A stretch of DNA of 64,000 nt. It comes from Cryptomeria japonica (taxonomy: Eukaryota; Streptophyta; Pinopsida; Cupressales; Cupressaceae). Location: positions 606,475,673-606,539,672 of the forward strand of contig NC_081408.1 in NCBI RefSeq assembly GCF_030272615.1, written 5' to 3'. The notes beneath the pieces were generated by a model. It was not told where the DNA came from and did no database searches. It worked only from the letters and a program-made list of their open reading frames with translations. The position numbers were made by a program, and so were the translations under genes. Positions 11,139-22,844 of the stretch are shown piece by piece; position 1 is the stretch's first letter; each line of letters starts with the position of its first letter.

Positions 11139-12190
11139 ATGACACAAAGAGGAAATACAAATGGTGGAGCTTGTGGGAATACACACCCCATTGTGATGGA
11201 AATGTTATGAGGAATTGCAGCCCAGTTGGAAGCCATTGAGACAGCTTACGGAATATGCCGACATATTGAAGATGTAAGTGAAGATGAAGGAGAAGAAGCC
11301 CTAACAAAACAAGTAAATCTACCGGTGATCGATCCGGATGAAGAAAGGTTTTTGAGAGTTTTGAGTAGGGTGAATACTAAACCATATTTTACCCCATCAG
11401 AATATGATGAGAAGTTGGATTCATATAAATTGATAGATTGTATCTTGGAAATGGAGAAATATTTTGATTTTGAGAACATCTTAGAGGAAAGGAAGGTGAA
11501 GTATGTTTGTACCGAGTTGAAAGGTCATGCATCTCTTTGGTGGGAATATTTGCAAGTTGATAGACAAAGGAGAGGTAAAGAGAAGATGAAAACATGGGAT
11601 CAGATGGTTGCAAGGTTAAAATCAAAGTTTATGCTAGCTGATTATCAAGTGAATGTATTTTGAAAGTTGTAGAATTTGAAGCAAAAGGAATCTAGTTTGA
11701 AGGGGTATACTGAAGCATTCTACAAGTTGAATATCAGATCCAGACATATTGATGATGAAGTTGAACAAGTTGCAATATATTTGAATGGATTACGGATTTC
11801 TATACAAGATTAACTCAATTTGATTAAGTTGCGAAGTGTTGAAGAAGCTTACCAGTATGGCCTGAAAGAGGGAGAGAAGATAAACAAATGACATGAGCAA
11901 AGATGGAGAGGTGGAGGTGGAAGGTTTACCAAAGGAAGATTTCAAGGAGGAAGAGGATATACCAGAGAAAGAGGTACATGTACAGATTAGAATAAGGACA
12001 AGTAAGAAAGGATGGTAGTTCATACTAGAAGGATGATAGAAATTTCTACCAGAGGAGGGAACTTGATGGTTATCAGAATGAGAATTTTGGAAAAGATGAT
12101 AGAATATAAGACAAGAGAGTGTTTAGAGGTTCTTTCTTTAAGTGTGGAGGAGAAGGACATCATGATTTTGATTATAAGAAGACTGAGAAT
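11139..12190 (+). pseudogene. Gypsy-1 gag with zinc knuckle, broken
   Basis: The likely start is ATG at 11139 (MTQRGNTNGG), in frame with the long stretch to 11663 after one TGA at 11208. The retrotransposon-gag domain shows as ELKGHASLWWEYLQ, TWDQMVARLKSKFML and, past two stops near 11661-11672, KQKESSLKGYTEAFYKL and DDEVEQVAIYLNGL. An Arg/Gly-rich stretch follows at about 11900-11970. After a frameshift the zinc knuckle reads FKCGGEGHHDFDY (about 12129-12170), where the final Cys of the CX2CX4HX4C knuckle is Tyr. Gag would form the particle and bind RNA. Several of its stops sit at expected Trp or Gln positions. Confidence 0.85.
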
Positions 12191-12329
12191 ACTAAGAGAA
12201 TAGCCTTCGTGGAAGAAATCCCCACTGGATCAACTAACAAACCGAAAGATGGACAACTATTGATGATGCAGAGAGTTTTGTGTCATACCGGAGAAGATGA
12301 GGAGCCCTTGCAGAGGAGGAATTTGTTCA

Positions 12330-14196
12330 AGACTAGATGTAAGATATCTGGTAAGTGTTGTAAATTTGTTATTGATAGTGGTAGTTTAGATAACCTTGTT
12401 TCAGAAGATATGGTGACTAAGTTGAATTTGGAAAGATTAAAACACCCTAAGCCTTATTAGATATCATGGACTCGGGATGAACATAAGTTGTTAGTAAGTG
12501 AGAAATGTTTGGTAAAATTAAAAATTGGGATTATCATGATGAATTCTTGTGTGGTATTATGCTGATGGATATTTGTCACCTTTTGTTGGGTAGACCTTGG
12601 CATTTTGATAGATAGGAAATACATGATGGGAGGAAGAACATATACACTATTATGAAAAAAGAGATGAAGCAAATCATGTTACCCTTAGAGGACCCTTTAA
12701 AGAGTGAAGTATATACGAATGATAGGATCTGTTTGGTGGATGGAAGGAAATTCCTGGATGGAATGAGACATGAGAATGTATGTTTTACCTTAGCTCCTAA
12801 GAAGACTGAGAACCTGGAACCTAGAGAAGAAGAAGTGAAAGAGATAGAGAAGTTATTGACAGAATATGAAGACATCATTTCATAGAATGTGCCTGATGGA
12901 TTACCACTGGTAAGGAGTATCATTCATTGTATGGACCTCATTCCCAAAGATAGCTTACCTAACAAAGATGCCCACCAGATGAGACCGACAAAGAATGAAG
13001 AGTTGAATAGACAAGTGTAGGAGTTGTTGAAGAAAGGTCTGATCAGAGAAAGTCTAAGCCCCTACGTAGTATTAGCAGTGTTAGTACCTAAGAAGAATGG
13101 AGAATGGAGGATGTGTATTGATTTTCGAGTAATAAACAAGATCATGGTGAAATACTGGTTTCCTTTGCCTAGGATGGATGATATAATGGACTGTTTGAGT
13201 GGAGCCAAATAATTTATAAAGATTGATTTGAAGAGTGGATATCATCATATCAGGATTAGAGGAGGATATGAGTGGAAGATAACATTCAAGACAAATGAAG
13301 GGTTGTGTGACTGGTTGGTGATGCCTTTTGGGTTAACTAATGCATCGAGTACTTTCATGAGGTTGATGAGTGAGGCATTGAAGAAATTCTTGGGTAAGTT
13401 TTTTACTATATATTTGGATGACATTTTGATTTTCAATAAGACAAAAGAAGAGCATTTGTTGCATTTGAGACAAGTTTTGTAGAGGTTGAGAGAAGAGAAG
13501 TTGTTGATAAACCTGAAGAAGTGCACTTTCATGAAGGAAGAGTTAGTCTAGATTTGGGATTTGTAATACCTGTTGATGAAATAAAGATGGACCTTGAGAA
13601 GGTGAAAGAAATTGTTGAATGGCCTACGTCGGACAACATTGGAGAGGCAAGATCATTTCATGGATTGAATAGTTTCTTCCAGAAGTTTATCAAAAATTTC
13701 AGTTCTATTTGTAACCCTATGATTGAGACAATGAGAGGGGATAAGAAGGAATTCAAGTGGAATACCGGAGTAAAAAAGTTTTGAACTATTGAAATAGAAA
13801 GTGACTAAGTGGCCTGTGTTAGCTTTACCAAATTTCAACCAAGTATTTCAAGTTGATTGCAATGCAAGTGGAATAGAAATTGGAGCAGTCTTGAGTCAAG
13901 AAGGGAGAGCAGTAGCTTATTTTAGTGAGAAGTTGAATGATGCACAAAGGAGATATTCAGTGTATGATCAGGAATTCTATGCCATAGTTCAAGCCTTGAA
14001 GAAGTGCAGACATTACTTGTTGCCTAAGGAGTTTGTGTTGTATACAAATCCCCAAGCCTTGCAGTATTTGAATAGTTTGAGTAAGTTGACTCAAAGACAC
14101 ATGAGATGGGTAGAATTTTTACAAAGTTACACCTTTTTGTTGAAGCATAGAAGTGGGAAATCTAACAAAGTTGTTGATGCATTGAGTAGTAGCTGA
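12330..14196 (+). pseudogene. Gypsy-1 pol: protease, reverse transcriptase, RNase H
   Basis: Protease: KFVIDSGSLDNLVSEDM near 12363-12413 with the DSG site, then LLLGRPW about 12583. [16 protein letters not shown] (about 13027), [13 protein letters not shown] (about 13105), [24 protein letters not shown] and the active site YLDDIL near 13410-13427; the more usual Gypsy residue is YFDD or YIDD. RNase H: FQVDCNASGIEIGAVLSQEG (13839-13900), AYFSEKLNDAQRRYSVYDQE and LLKHRSGKSNKVVDALS, ending at 14196. In-frame stops at 13018, 13210 and 13480 fall where Gln is usual (CAG or CAA to TAG or TAA). A frameshift separates 13521-13784 from its neighbours. Confidence 0.9.
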
Positions 14197-14219
14197 AATT
14201 TGCTGATAGAGATGAAAGT

Positions 14220-15657
14220 GAGAGTATTAGGATTTGAGGAGTTGAAGACCTTGTATGATGATGACCCAGATTTTGTAGAACCTTGGAAAGCATGCAGAGA
14301 ATTAGTTATGGCAGATAGGAGTGAGTGGTTGGATTATTTCATTTAGGATGGGATGTTATTCAGAGGAGTTCAGTTGTGCATACCTAAGAGTTCTATTAGA
14401 GAAAAATTGATAAAGGAGCAACATAGTGGAGGATTAGTCAGACACTTTGGTTTTGACAAAATAGTAGCATTGGTGAGTGAGCATTATATCCGGCCCTAGA
14501 TTCATAAGGATGTTAGGAAATTTGTGCAAAATTGTAGAATTTGACAAGTTGCAAAAGGGAGTAGTCAGAATGTGGGACTGTACAAACCTTTGACAGTACC
14601 GATAAGACCTTGGGAGGATATAAGCATGGATTTGATACTTGGATTGCCTAAAATACAAAGGGAATGATGCTATATTTGTGGTGGTGGATAGATTCTCAAA
14701 AATGGCTCATGTCATACCTTTTAGGAAGACATCAGATGCAGTGCATGTAGTAGACCTACTTTTAAAGAAAGTGGTGAGATTACATAGATTACCTCAAATC
14801 ATTGTTTCAAATAGAGATACTAAGTTTGTTGGTTATTTTTTGAGAACACTTTGGAAGAAGATAGAAACAAATTTGGGATTCAGTTCTATTTTTCACCGAC
14901 ACACTGATGGATAGACAGAGGTAGTTAACCAAAACTTTGGAAATTTACTGAGATGTTTAGTTGGAGACAAAACCAAAAGTTGGGATTTGATTCTTACACA
15001 AGTAGAGTTTTATTACAATCATTTAGTGAATAGGAGTACAAGAAGAACACCCTTTTAGGTAGTTACTGGGGCACATCCTATAGGTATATCAGAGTTAAGA
15101 GATATCAACAGTGAGGATAAGAGAAATGCAGAAGCATAAGACTTTACTGATCACATGGAAGCCTTGCATATCGAAGTTAAGCAACATTTGGAGGACATGA
15201 TCAACAAGTATAAGGAGAAATCAGATGAGAAGAGAAGACATAAGGAATTTGAAGTTGGTGATAAAGTGACATAAGAGAGATTCCCGATTGGAACCTATAA
15301 CAAGTTGCAAATGAGGAAGTTTGGACCTTGTAAGATCTTGAGGAAATTCAATTCCAGAATTGCATATGAAGTGGAGTTACCAGATGATTTGATTATTTCA
15401 CCTATATTCAATATTGCTGATCTACATCAGTATCATGACCCATAATTTAGTGAGAATGGCATTACAAACTTGTAGAAACAGTTGCCCCAGAAGGAACCAG
15501 ATCAATTTGAAGACATTTTGGATAGTAGGATTGGGCGTAGTACTCAGAGAAGTCAGTATAAGGATTATCTTGTGAAGTGGAAAGGCAAACCAGTTGAAGA
15601 CTCATCTTGGATTTCTCAGGAAGAGGTAGAATCACTTTTTCAACAACCCCATATGTT
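14220..15657 (+). pseudogene. Gypsy-1 integrase and C-terminal chromodomain
   Basis: The zinc-binding region is degraded: H..H at about 14420-14445 and VRKFVQNCRI with the second Cys lost. The catalytic core shows MDLILGLPK (first Asp, about 14627), [11 protein letters not shown] (about 14805) and HTDG..TEVVNQ with the catalytic Glu (about 14900-14925); a TAG at 14914 replaces the usual Gln of DGQTE. The C-terminal region KRRHKEFEVGDKV is near 15231-15270. The chromodomain is QYKDYLVKWKGKPVEDSSWI (about 15556-15615) with the aromatic residues that bind methylated histone tails. It would steer integration to heterochromatin. The reading frame continues into the 3' LTR. Confidence 0.9.
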
Positions 15658-15699
15658 TGATGTAGGAGCATCCCCGATTCTTGGCAATCTTACATCAAC

Positions 15700-15736
<37 letters not shown>

Positions 15737-15895
15737 CTTTCTGTTTTTTTTTTTATGTTCGCAGTTTTAGCATTTCTTTATGTATTTCCTGGATTTGGCT
15801 CACCAAAACCTATGGAGTTGGATTTTTCTTGAAGACTTGATCATCTTCCTTATTCCCAAATCGTGGAGCATTTGGATCATTTTTTGGAAAGTTAT
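15658..15895 (+). repeat. 3' LTR of Gypsy-1, left part
   Basis: Begins tgatgtaggagcatcccc and follows the 5' LTR up to gttat, where a nested insertion breaks it. It holds a (TA)n microsatellite at 15702-15734 that the 5' LTR lacks. Confidence 0.85.
15702..15734. repeat. (TA)n microsatellite in the Gypsy-1 3' LTR
   Basis: About 16 TA units at the point where the 5' LTR carries an A-rich run, so it arose or expanded after insertion. Confidence 0.9.
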
Positions 15896-17328
15896 TGTAG
15901 GCATCTAAAAATGGTCAATGCTTGTGGTGTCATACTTTAACATGTCTGTGTGACCTTATTTTAGGGTTTTCACATCCTATTAACATTTCTTCTATGTCGT
16001 GCACTTGATCTTCATCATTTGTCGACATCTTGTCATTATTCTGCATTTCTTCCCTCTTCAATTATGTTTCTCGCATTCTCAATTAGGTCTTGTCGACATC
16101 ATCATCAATTATGATATTTGATCATTATGAATCTTATCATGTCAATTGGACATTATCAAACCTTCTCAATGTCGAATTGGGGTTTTTGTCCTTATCAATC
16201 ATCAATTTATCAATCCTTTATCAATTTACAACCAATATGTCATTGGTCTTTGGTCATTCCAACTTCATTAAGTCAACCTTTTATCAATCTTCGATCGATC
16301 TCAATTAATCATCATTTCTTGTCAATTTGGATCGATTAGTCATTAGTCCTCATCAACTGACATCTATCAATTTCATCCTTGTCAATTTTGATCAAATAAT
16401 CATTGATCTTTATCAATCAACTTCGGTACTTTATCAATTGTCCAATTTTCATCATGATCATATCAACCCTACATCAATTATCTTTTGTCAAGACCTAATT
16501 GTCGTTCTTGCATTTCTAATTCATCTCCTAGGGTTTTCTAATTTAATCATTTAATCCTTTTGTCATTATCCTTCTAGGTTAAATAAATTTATTTATTTTA
16601 TCCTAGGTCCCTTTGTCACAATTAAATATTTTTATTTAATTGACTAATATGAATTAATGAATAAGGAATATTTATTTATTGATTCTTTCTAATTTATTTT
16701 TTTCAAATCTTTCTAATTCTTAATTTCTTCTCATTTTCCTAATTTTTAATTCATCAATATCCAACTAGTTCCTCAACTTTCCATTTTGATTTTGCCAACT
16801 AATATCCTTCCTAAAATCTATCTTATTTTATGGATATTTTGGAAGATATTACTTCTATAATTTTCAAATTCAAGGATTTGGAAATCTTATCTTGACATGA
16901 TCTTATCCTCTTGCATGGGAAAGTGTGTCATAGCTTTCCTTTTTCAATTTGATTTTTCCCTTAATTGAAGTAAATTGCAAATTTTATTGATTTTATTCCA
17001 ATCTTTGATCAATCTCTCCAATTTCTCTATAAATTGGATGCATTTTTCATCATTTTTAACCACACTTCTAGTATCCTCGTGCTATCAAAATCAATCTTGC
17101 TTCATGCTTTTGCACTTGTAGGTGAGTTCCACACAAATCCGCTATTTGGAGGAGAAAGGAGAACAATGGAGGTCAAGGAAGGAGTTTTCTTCATATGGTT
17201 TGCATGTTTAAGTTGAAATCTTGCTTTTCCTTCTTTTATTGCATGTATTGGGATTTCTTTCATAGCCTGTTAGTTTTTGTGGTTAGCTAATATAGTTTAT
17301 GAATCTTATGCTCAAATTCCCTATTACA
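15896..17328 (+). mobile_element. Solo-LTR-like insertion nested in the Gypsy-1 3' LTR
   Basis: A 1433-bp segment beginning TGTAGGCATC and ending CTATTACA (TG...CA), flanked by GTTAT at 15891-15895 and 17329-17333. Removing it and one GTTAT restores the LTR alignment with 10236-11030. It has no coding region, primer binding site or polypurine tract, so it reads as a solo LTR left by recombination between the LTRs of a Gypsy element. The interior is rich in tcaatt words at 16090-16480. A likely TATA box (ctctataaatt) lies near 17025. Confidence 0.8.
17024..17036 (+). promoter_or_regulatory. Putative TATA box of the nested solo LTR
   Basis: tctctataaattg in the second half of the LTR, about 300 bp from its end, comparable with the TATA position in the Gypsy-2 LTRs. 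Confidence 0.4.
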
Positions 17329-17904
17329 GTTATCACTATCAGTTTCTGAGATAGTTTTCTATTACTAGTTGCTTGGACGTATTTGCATTGGTGATCTACC
17401 AGATCCTTTATGTATCTTGTGAAGCCCTGAGCATTGATTTCTTTGTTCCTTGGCATGTGCCCAACCTTCCCTTTGATTCTCACTTCGTCATTTGAATTTT
17501 CTAGAGGAATTTCTTTGTGGAGGCCAACTTTGTTGGTTTTATACATTAGGTCTTGTTCTTTGGGTTTTGATCCTTTTCTGGACTGATTGGATCCACTTGG
17601 ATCATATAAATCATTGTAATATAGTATTAGAATATATCTAAGGAGTTAGGTAGGGCATAGAAGCAAAATCTTAAGTTTGAGGTCCCGGTTGTGACCTGTT
17701 TAGTATTTTGAGCATGTTTTAGCAGACCTTTGAGCCAGTTTCTGTAACCCAGGTTTTTACCGATTGGTTGTAATCAATTTTCATGATATAATTCAATCTT
17801 TTCTATATTTCCTCCATCATATCCTTATGTCTCCATTGTGTTTACTCTTGCTGACCGGTCTAGACTGATCTCTTTGAGGTCCCTCCTAACTGACAATTAC
17901 ACCA
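17329..17904 (+). repeat. 3' LTR of Gypsy-1, right part
   Basis: Resumes the LTR with tatcactatcagtttctgag, matching 10456-10480, and ends ...attacacca at 17904. The target duplication TATTC (17905-17909) and the remainder of the polypyrimidine tract follow. Confidence 0.85.
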
Positions 17905-17909
17905 TATTC

Positions 17910-18639
17910 CACTTTCCCTCTCTATCTCCCCCTCTCTCCTTACCCCCATCTCTCTCCCTAACCCACTCTTTCTTATTCTCTCTTAAGACTAGGCTTGATT
18001 AGAAAAAATGACTTCCTTTGATCATGAGAATACATCTAAGGAGAAAAAGCACATATGCTATAGGAGAACATAGTAGAAACAAAGAAAAATTTGTTTTTTT
18101 TTTAAAAGAAAATTTTCTAAAGCATGCTTCCATAATCAAGTGTGCTATGCTCTAATGGGTTTCAAAAAGTAAAGTGGCAACTTGTAGGTTCCCCATCTTG
18201 GTACACTTACCCTATTTCTCTAATTGATAGAGATAATTAATCTAGCTAATATTAATATGTTTTAACCTTGAGAAATTATATATTTCCAAGTTTTCTAATT
18301 TTTCTAATTTAAAACTTCTACCAATTATAAATTTATCATATTAAGTGCAAAAATAAAAGTCTAGAGTAGAGAACAACATAGGAATAGAATCTAGGAGCAT
18401 TTGCGAAGGATTCCAATGTATAACATAAATTTACATAATTCATGGTTTATTTTAATACATGTTTCATTTAATAAACATGCCTAGTTTGTATAAAAATGAA
18501 TCTTGAATCAAAATAAAAAGATTTAAATTGTCTAATCACAATAAAATAATAGAATTATAAAAAAGGGAATATATTAACAAACTTCTACATGCTTGAATAT
18601 ATTCACAAAAATAAGCTATAGCTGCAAGGAATAAAAAAT
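17910..18639. other. Remainder of the polypyrimidine tract, then AT-rich spacer
   Basis: Up to about 17990 the sequence continues the CT-rich tract split by Gypsy-1 (tctccctctc, tcttattctctctta). From there to 18640 it is AT-rich with no recognisable gene. Confidence 0.5.
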
Positions 18640-20300
18640 GTTTGGGGAAATATAAGATATTGTCAATCATGAGAAAATGCAATTTTTTTTTGTCAACCTC
18701 CATAAGTCTGCATTGCCTTATGGATTGTTGGTAGTCATATTATGGATACCTTACCTCTTAATCAAGTTACATAATAATTATTGTTATATATAAGTAGTTC
18801 TTGTTGTAGCTATTATATCTAGGTATTTAAGTTATCTTGGGTGGAAGTCATAAGTTTGTTATAATCATTTGTATGGATTGTGTTCTCTTTTGAAATAATT
18901 AGAGGCTTTCTTCTTCACAATGACTTTCTATTACCAATTATTATGAAGCATTTTAAGTATATTTTTATTACTCTCTATAATTTATTTTATTACAAGTGGT
19001 ATCGAAGCTTGATTTTAGCACCATGAAGGCAAGATTGTTTTTTCAATTTTGGAGGTTATTTGGGGAAGTTCATATCTCTCTATTATTTGTGAATTTTTTC
19101 TTCATTTTTAAATGATTGTTAAAGATCATATAAAATTTAATATATTTAATAAATTTGAAGTAAATTAGATAAAAATTGAAGGAGTTGATGTAGGATTAGG
19201 GTTACATTAGGATTTCTACCCGATTCTCTCTCAAAGCTTAAAATTAATGATTTTTTTTCATCTTTAGAAGATTCAATTAGAGTATATTCTACAATCTCAA
19301 TTTGAGTACTTTGGAGTGATGTTTGAGGATTTACTACAAATTTAGTGTTTCCACAAATATTCACTCTCAAAAGCTTAAAAACAATGAATTTGTTGAACAT
19401 GTTTTCTAGGAAGTGAGAAAAGACTATGGTATATTACAAAAAATGTAAATATTATTTATTTCAAGTATGATTTAAAAAAATAATTTTCTCCAACATAACA
19501 TGGCCTACAACAAGGCACAAAAAGTTTAATCACACATAGAAATTATCTAAAAAAAGATGAGACAGGAAATGAGGAGATTGGTTCTATAGATATGAAATCT
19601 ATAAGGTTAAAAATAAGTGAAAAAAACAAGAAGTTTATGGATGACATACATCACTTGATAGGGAATATGTTTCCCATTTATAGCACATTGGCTAATATCA
19701 ACTCTTATATCTAGAATCCATCAAGTTCACATGTGGATGTTTCAAGAAACAAAGGTAGATCATCTAGCTTAGCTAATATGGATTTAAATGATAACTCATA
19801 TGGGATCTAGGAACTTGATATATAAGGTGGATATGTGCAAGTTTTATGGAAGTGATCCAATAACTTAGATAGGTCAAATGGATAGTTTTATGATGTGCAC
19901 TAAATTTTAAGTATATAAAAGGAAACAATGACTTCCTTATATCTAGAACTAATGCAATTTATTTGGTATCGGTGCCTATGGGATAAACAAAATAAAAAGA
20001 GTCTCACAATCCCATGGTTATCTTTTACAAAGGAGATATACAATCACATTATAGCAATAACATGGTAGATAACTACTTTAGCCAACTAGATAAATTAAAT
20101 TTCAAAAGAGTTACATCAATAAAATTTGTCTCTATAAAGTTTTATAGCGCTTAATTACATCTACAACCTACAAAACAACTATTTTTCCTTCTAGTCCAAT
20201 TTCAATATATAGCCAAAATTTATTAAAAATATCATAAATAGCATCTATTACAACGAACTTAAACTATAAGTCAAGTAGTCTACATGTAAAAGATTCATGA
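18640..20300 (+). mobile_element. Remnant of an LTR retrotransposon: LTR end, PBS and gag
   Basis: A likely LTR 3' end (...ttattaca at 18994) is followed two bases later by tggtatcgaagc (18997-19008), close to the initiator-Met PBS. From about 19820, broken plus-strand frames give gag phrases: KFYGSDPIT.IGQMDSFM, then MTSLYLE...WYR, KSLTIPWLSFTKEI and NYFSQLDKLNFKRVTSI, each in a different frame. This order is that of a Gypsy-type gag. No pol is seen and no second LTR is found. The LTR start is not defined. Confidence 0.5.
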
Positions 20301-20931
20301 CATGTGTCAAGGAGTTACACACATTTATTGTAGCTTCATGTGTTTTCTCAAAAACTTAGGGATTCAACCTCATTAGAAGAAAAACATACTCCACTAGAAG
20401 ACAAAATCATAACTCTTTATGTCTAAATATAGTCTTACATTTCTTATAATGTCATAGATGCTTCTTACACTATTATAAATAATGAGCTTATTCCACTTCG
20501 TATAAAATGTTCAAAAGTGTTCTCATTGACCACACTAATTGTTATCACTCACTAATACCCAACTAAAAAATATTCAAAATGTCTAATTAATACTATTTAA
20601 TTATAAAAAAAAACTTTTCTCCCATGTGAGAAATTGAAGTCCCATCAAATAATTCCTAAAATCACATGAATTAATCATCAAAAGATATAATTTAAGATTG
20701 CAAAATTAATATCAGTTATCCCAATAAGTGACACATGCACTTCTGTCTTATGCAATTGTATTCACCTCCAATAAACTTGTTTCATTTTCTTCACATCCAA
20801 ACTCATGCAAATGAATCTGTAACCCACATTTCCTATACACTTAATTCATAATGGAAGAACCGTCATGGTTTTCTTCTGGGCCATGTAATTCAAGGGAATA
20901 AGATTACTTTAAAAAAATTAGGGAGGTTGTT
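20301..20931. other. AT-rich spacer, no gene seen
   Basis: Low-information AT-rich DNA up to the 3' end of LINE-A. No protein similarity, RNA gene or repeat is evident. Confidence 0.45.
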
Positions 20932-21110
20932 TTTGATTAAGGTAAAAACAAGTTTTGAAGGGGCCTCGAAACCCTTTAACAAATAGAGCTTAACAGAAAA
21001 AGCACCACGAGACAAAAAGGAACAGGCCAACTAAAAGCCAACAGAAAACCATAAAAAACTAACAAAAGCCCCACAAAGCCAACAAAACCAGCCAGACCCA
21101 AAAAGAAAGA
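20932..21110 (-). other. 3' UTR and tail of LINE-A
   Basis: Downstream of the ORF3 stop the minus strand is T- and G-rich (tttttgggtctggctggttt) and ends tttttaccttaatcaaaaac. A pyrimidine/G-rich 3' UTR with a short A-rich end is common for plant LINEs. Confidence 0.6.
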
Positions 21111-22844
21111 CTAATTGATTTTTTCCAGGGCATTAGCCAAGGAGATGCTAATCCCATGCATATCTTTGATGTTATCCCTGAGATTAGGGAGATCCATAGC
21201 TGAAGAAGCCACGACTTTCTTGACACTCACCCTAGTCCTCTTAGTAGCACCACCTACCAGAGTAGCTTCACTGCTACCAATCTGGATAGTCTCATCATCC
21301 ATGTCAAGATCCACCACTGGTTTGGAAGAGCTGGTATGATAAAAAACCTTAGCAATATCCTCCAAATTTTTTGTGAAAGCTGATAGGATATTCGGGATAA
21401 AGCCCAGTAGATTTTTCATTGCTTCTCTCCCTTCTTCCAGTGATTTGATCTTCTCCTCCATATCCTGCTTCCATTTTATCTACTCCCTGTCTTCATTCTC
21501 CCTCTTCCCATTCATATTTTTCCCCTTTTTTTCTAGGTTCTTCAGGAGTTCATAGGTCCACCTGTCATAATCCAGTCTTGCCTCAGTGAGTTTTTTGAGG
21601 TTATTCAGGAATAACCCTTTTTCCTCACTTTCCTTGTCCCTGCTTAAGTTGTCCTTAGTCATATCCTTCTTAGGATCTTTGTTCCTTTCCCTCTCGGGAT
21701 TCACATTCATTTCCTCATTATCCTTGTGTTCCACATCCTCCATAGGATAGTTGTAGTCCTTGCCAGGGCAGTCACTGTGGATAGAGATTTCGTTGCTAGA
21801 CTCATTATCACCACTTTCTTCCTCAATACCCACCTCCTCATCTTTCCAGCTATCTTCACCATTGGAATCATCCGTCTCCATTTCGCTACCATCTTTTTCA
21901 ATTTCCTTTGTTTCCGTCCCAGGGGTGCTCTTTCTTTTTTTGCTAGAAGACGCCTTTTCCTTGCCAGAATCTCCTCCCTCCATCTTTCTCTTCCCCAGAG
22001 AGGCGGATAACCTCTTATTTTCCAGTAAGGTGAGGGTTTTATAGTGTTCATAAATGAGCAGCAAAAGCCCGCAGTGGAGAACCGGGCTCGAGGGATTCTT
22101 ACTATGTTTATTGAGGGACCAAGAAATGGACCTAAAAAGGTAGTAGGGCATAGATACCTTTTTGTCATGTTTAAAATGGTTTAAAAGAACGAAGTGGTAG
22201 GTGTGGGCCCTGGAAAATCGGCCCTCAACCATGATATATTCCATTATAGCGTTCAAAACCCACCCCTGGATTTTCTTGATATTAGTTGCTTCATAGTACC
22301 CCCCTGTGGCTTTGCCGATTCTTTCCCTCTCTTTTTCCTTCCACGGGAATAGGTTAACCACATTGTTAGAGACTTTAAGGTCTCTGAAAAAATTAAGCCC
22401 AGAATGGGGCATGCCAGTCATAGTAGCTATAAGGCTAGCGTCCAACTTAAACTTAACCCCATAGATTTTAAAAGAACCATTACACCAATTTTTAGAGATT
22501 TTGGAAATGGCAAGATTAACCCTACCTTTGTCATAATCCACAAGCTTCTCCATAAAGCTTGTGAGGGACCCTTTCTCCAGCTTCACCCACACTTTCGACA
22601 TCGCTTTCCATGTTGACGTATTGTCTAGTTCCTCCCTCCTAAGATCTCCTCCCATCTTCGAATTCGGATTTTTGGCATTGTTCTTCTGCAAACTCAGTGC
22701 TTCTTTCTTATTGATGCTCAAGATTTTGAACTGGGTGACCCACAAAGCGTGCGACATATTATAAGAAATGGTTGAGGATCTGTCGCTTTGCCAAGTAATG
22801 ATTACCTTACCATCAAGGCATAAATTAATCATAAACTCTATCAT
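21111..22844 (-). pseudogene. LINE-A ORF3: unusual third ORF, Lys/Glu-rich with coiled-coil tail
   Basis: The ATG at 22844 overlaps the end of ORF2 by 20 nt in another frame. The frame runs 454 codons to a TAG at 21480, then continues another 122 codons in the same frame to 21111, so about 577 codons with one stop. Residues about 85-270 look folded: SKNWCNGSFKIYGVKFKLD, IATMTGMPHSGLNFF, GWVLNAIMEYIMVEGRFSRA, HFVLLNHFKH, ISWSLNKHS. This resembles the transposase-32-like plant transposon protein domain, from memory and not certain. Residues about 285-450 are Lys/Glu/Ser/Asp-rich. The tail (EEKIKSLEEGREAMKNLLGF) looks coiled-coil. Role unknown; a chaperone or nucleic-acid-binding accessory is only a guess. 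Confidence 0.7.

Larger units (their letters stand above)
10236..17904 (+). mobile_element. Chromodomain Ty3/Gypsy retrotransposon (Gypsy-1, chromovirus)
   Basis: Element with 795-bp 5' LTR, initiator-Met PBS, gag, zinc knuckle, protease, RT, RNase H, integrase and a C-terminal chromodomain, then a 3' LTR of about 809 bp once a nested insertion is removed. It is flanked by TATTC on both sides. The coding region has lost its frame in several places and has more than a dozen stops, so it is dead. The chromodomain places it among chromoviruses; the clade cannot be fixed by eye. Two terminal bases of the LTR start are assigned from tgat(c/g)tagg in both copies. Confidence 0.9.
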
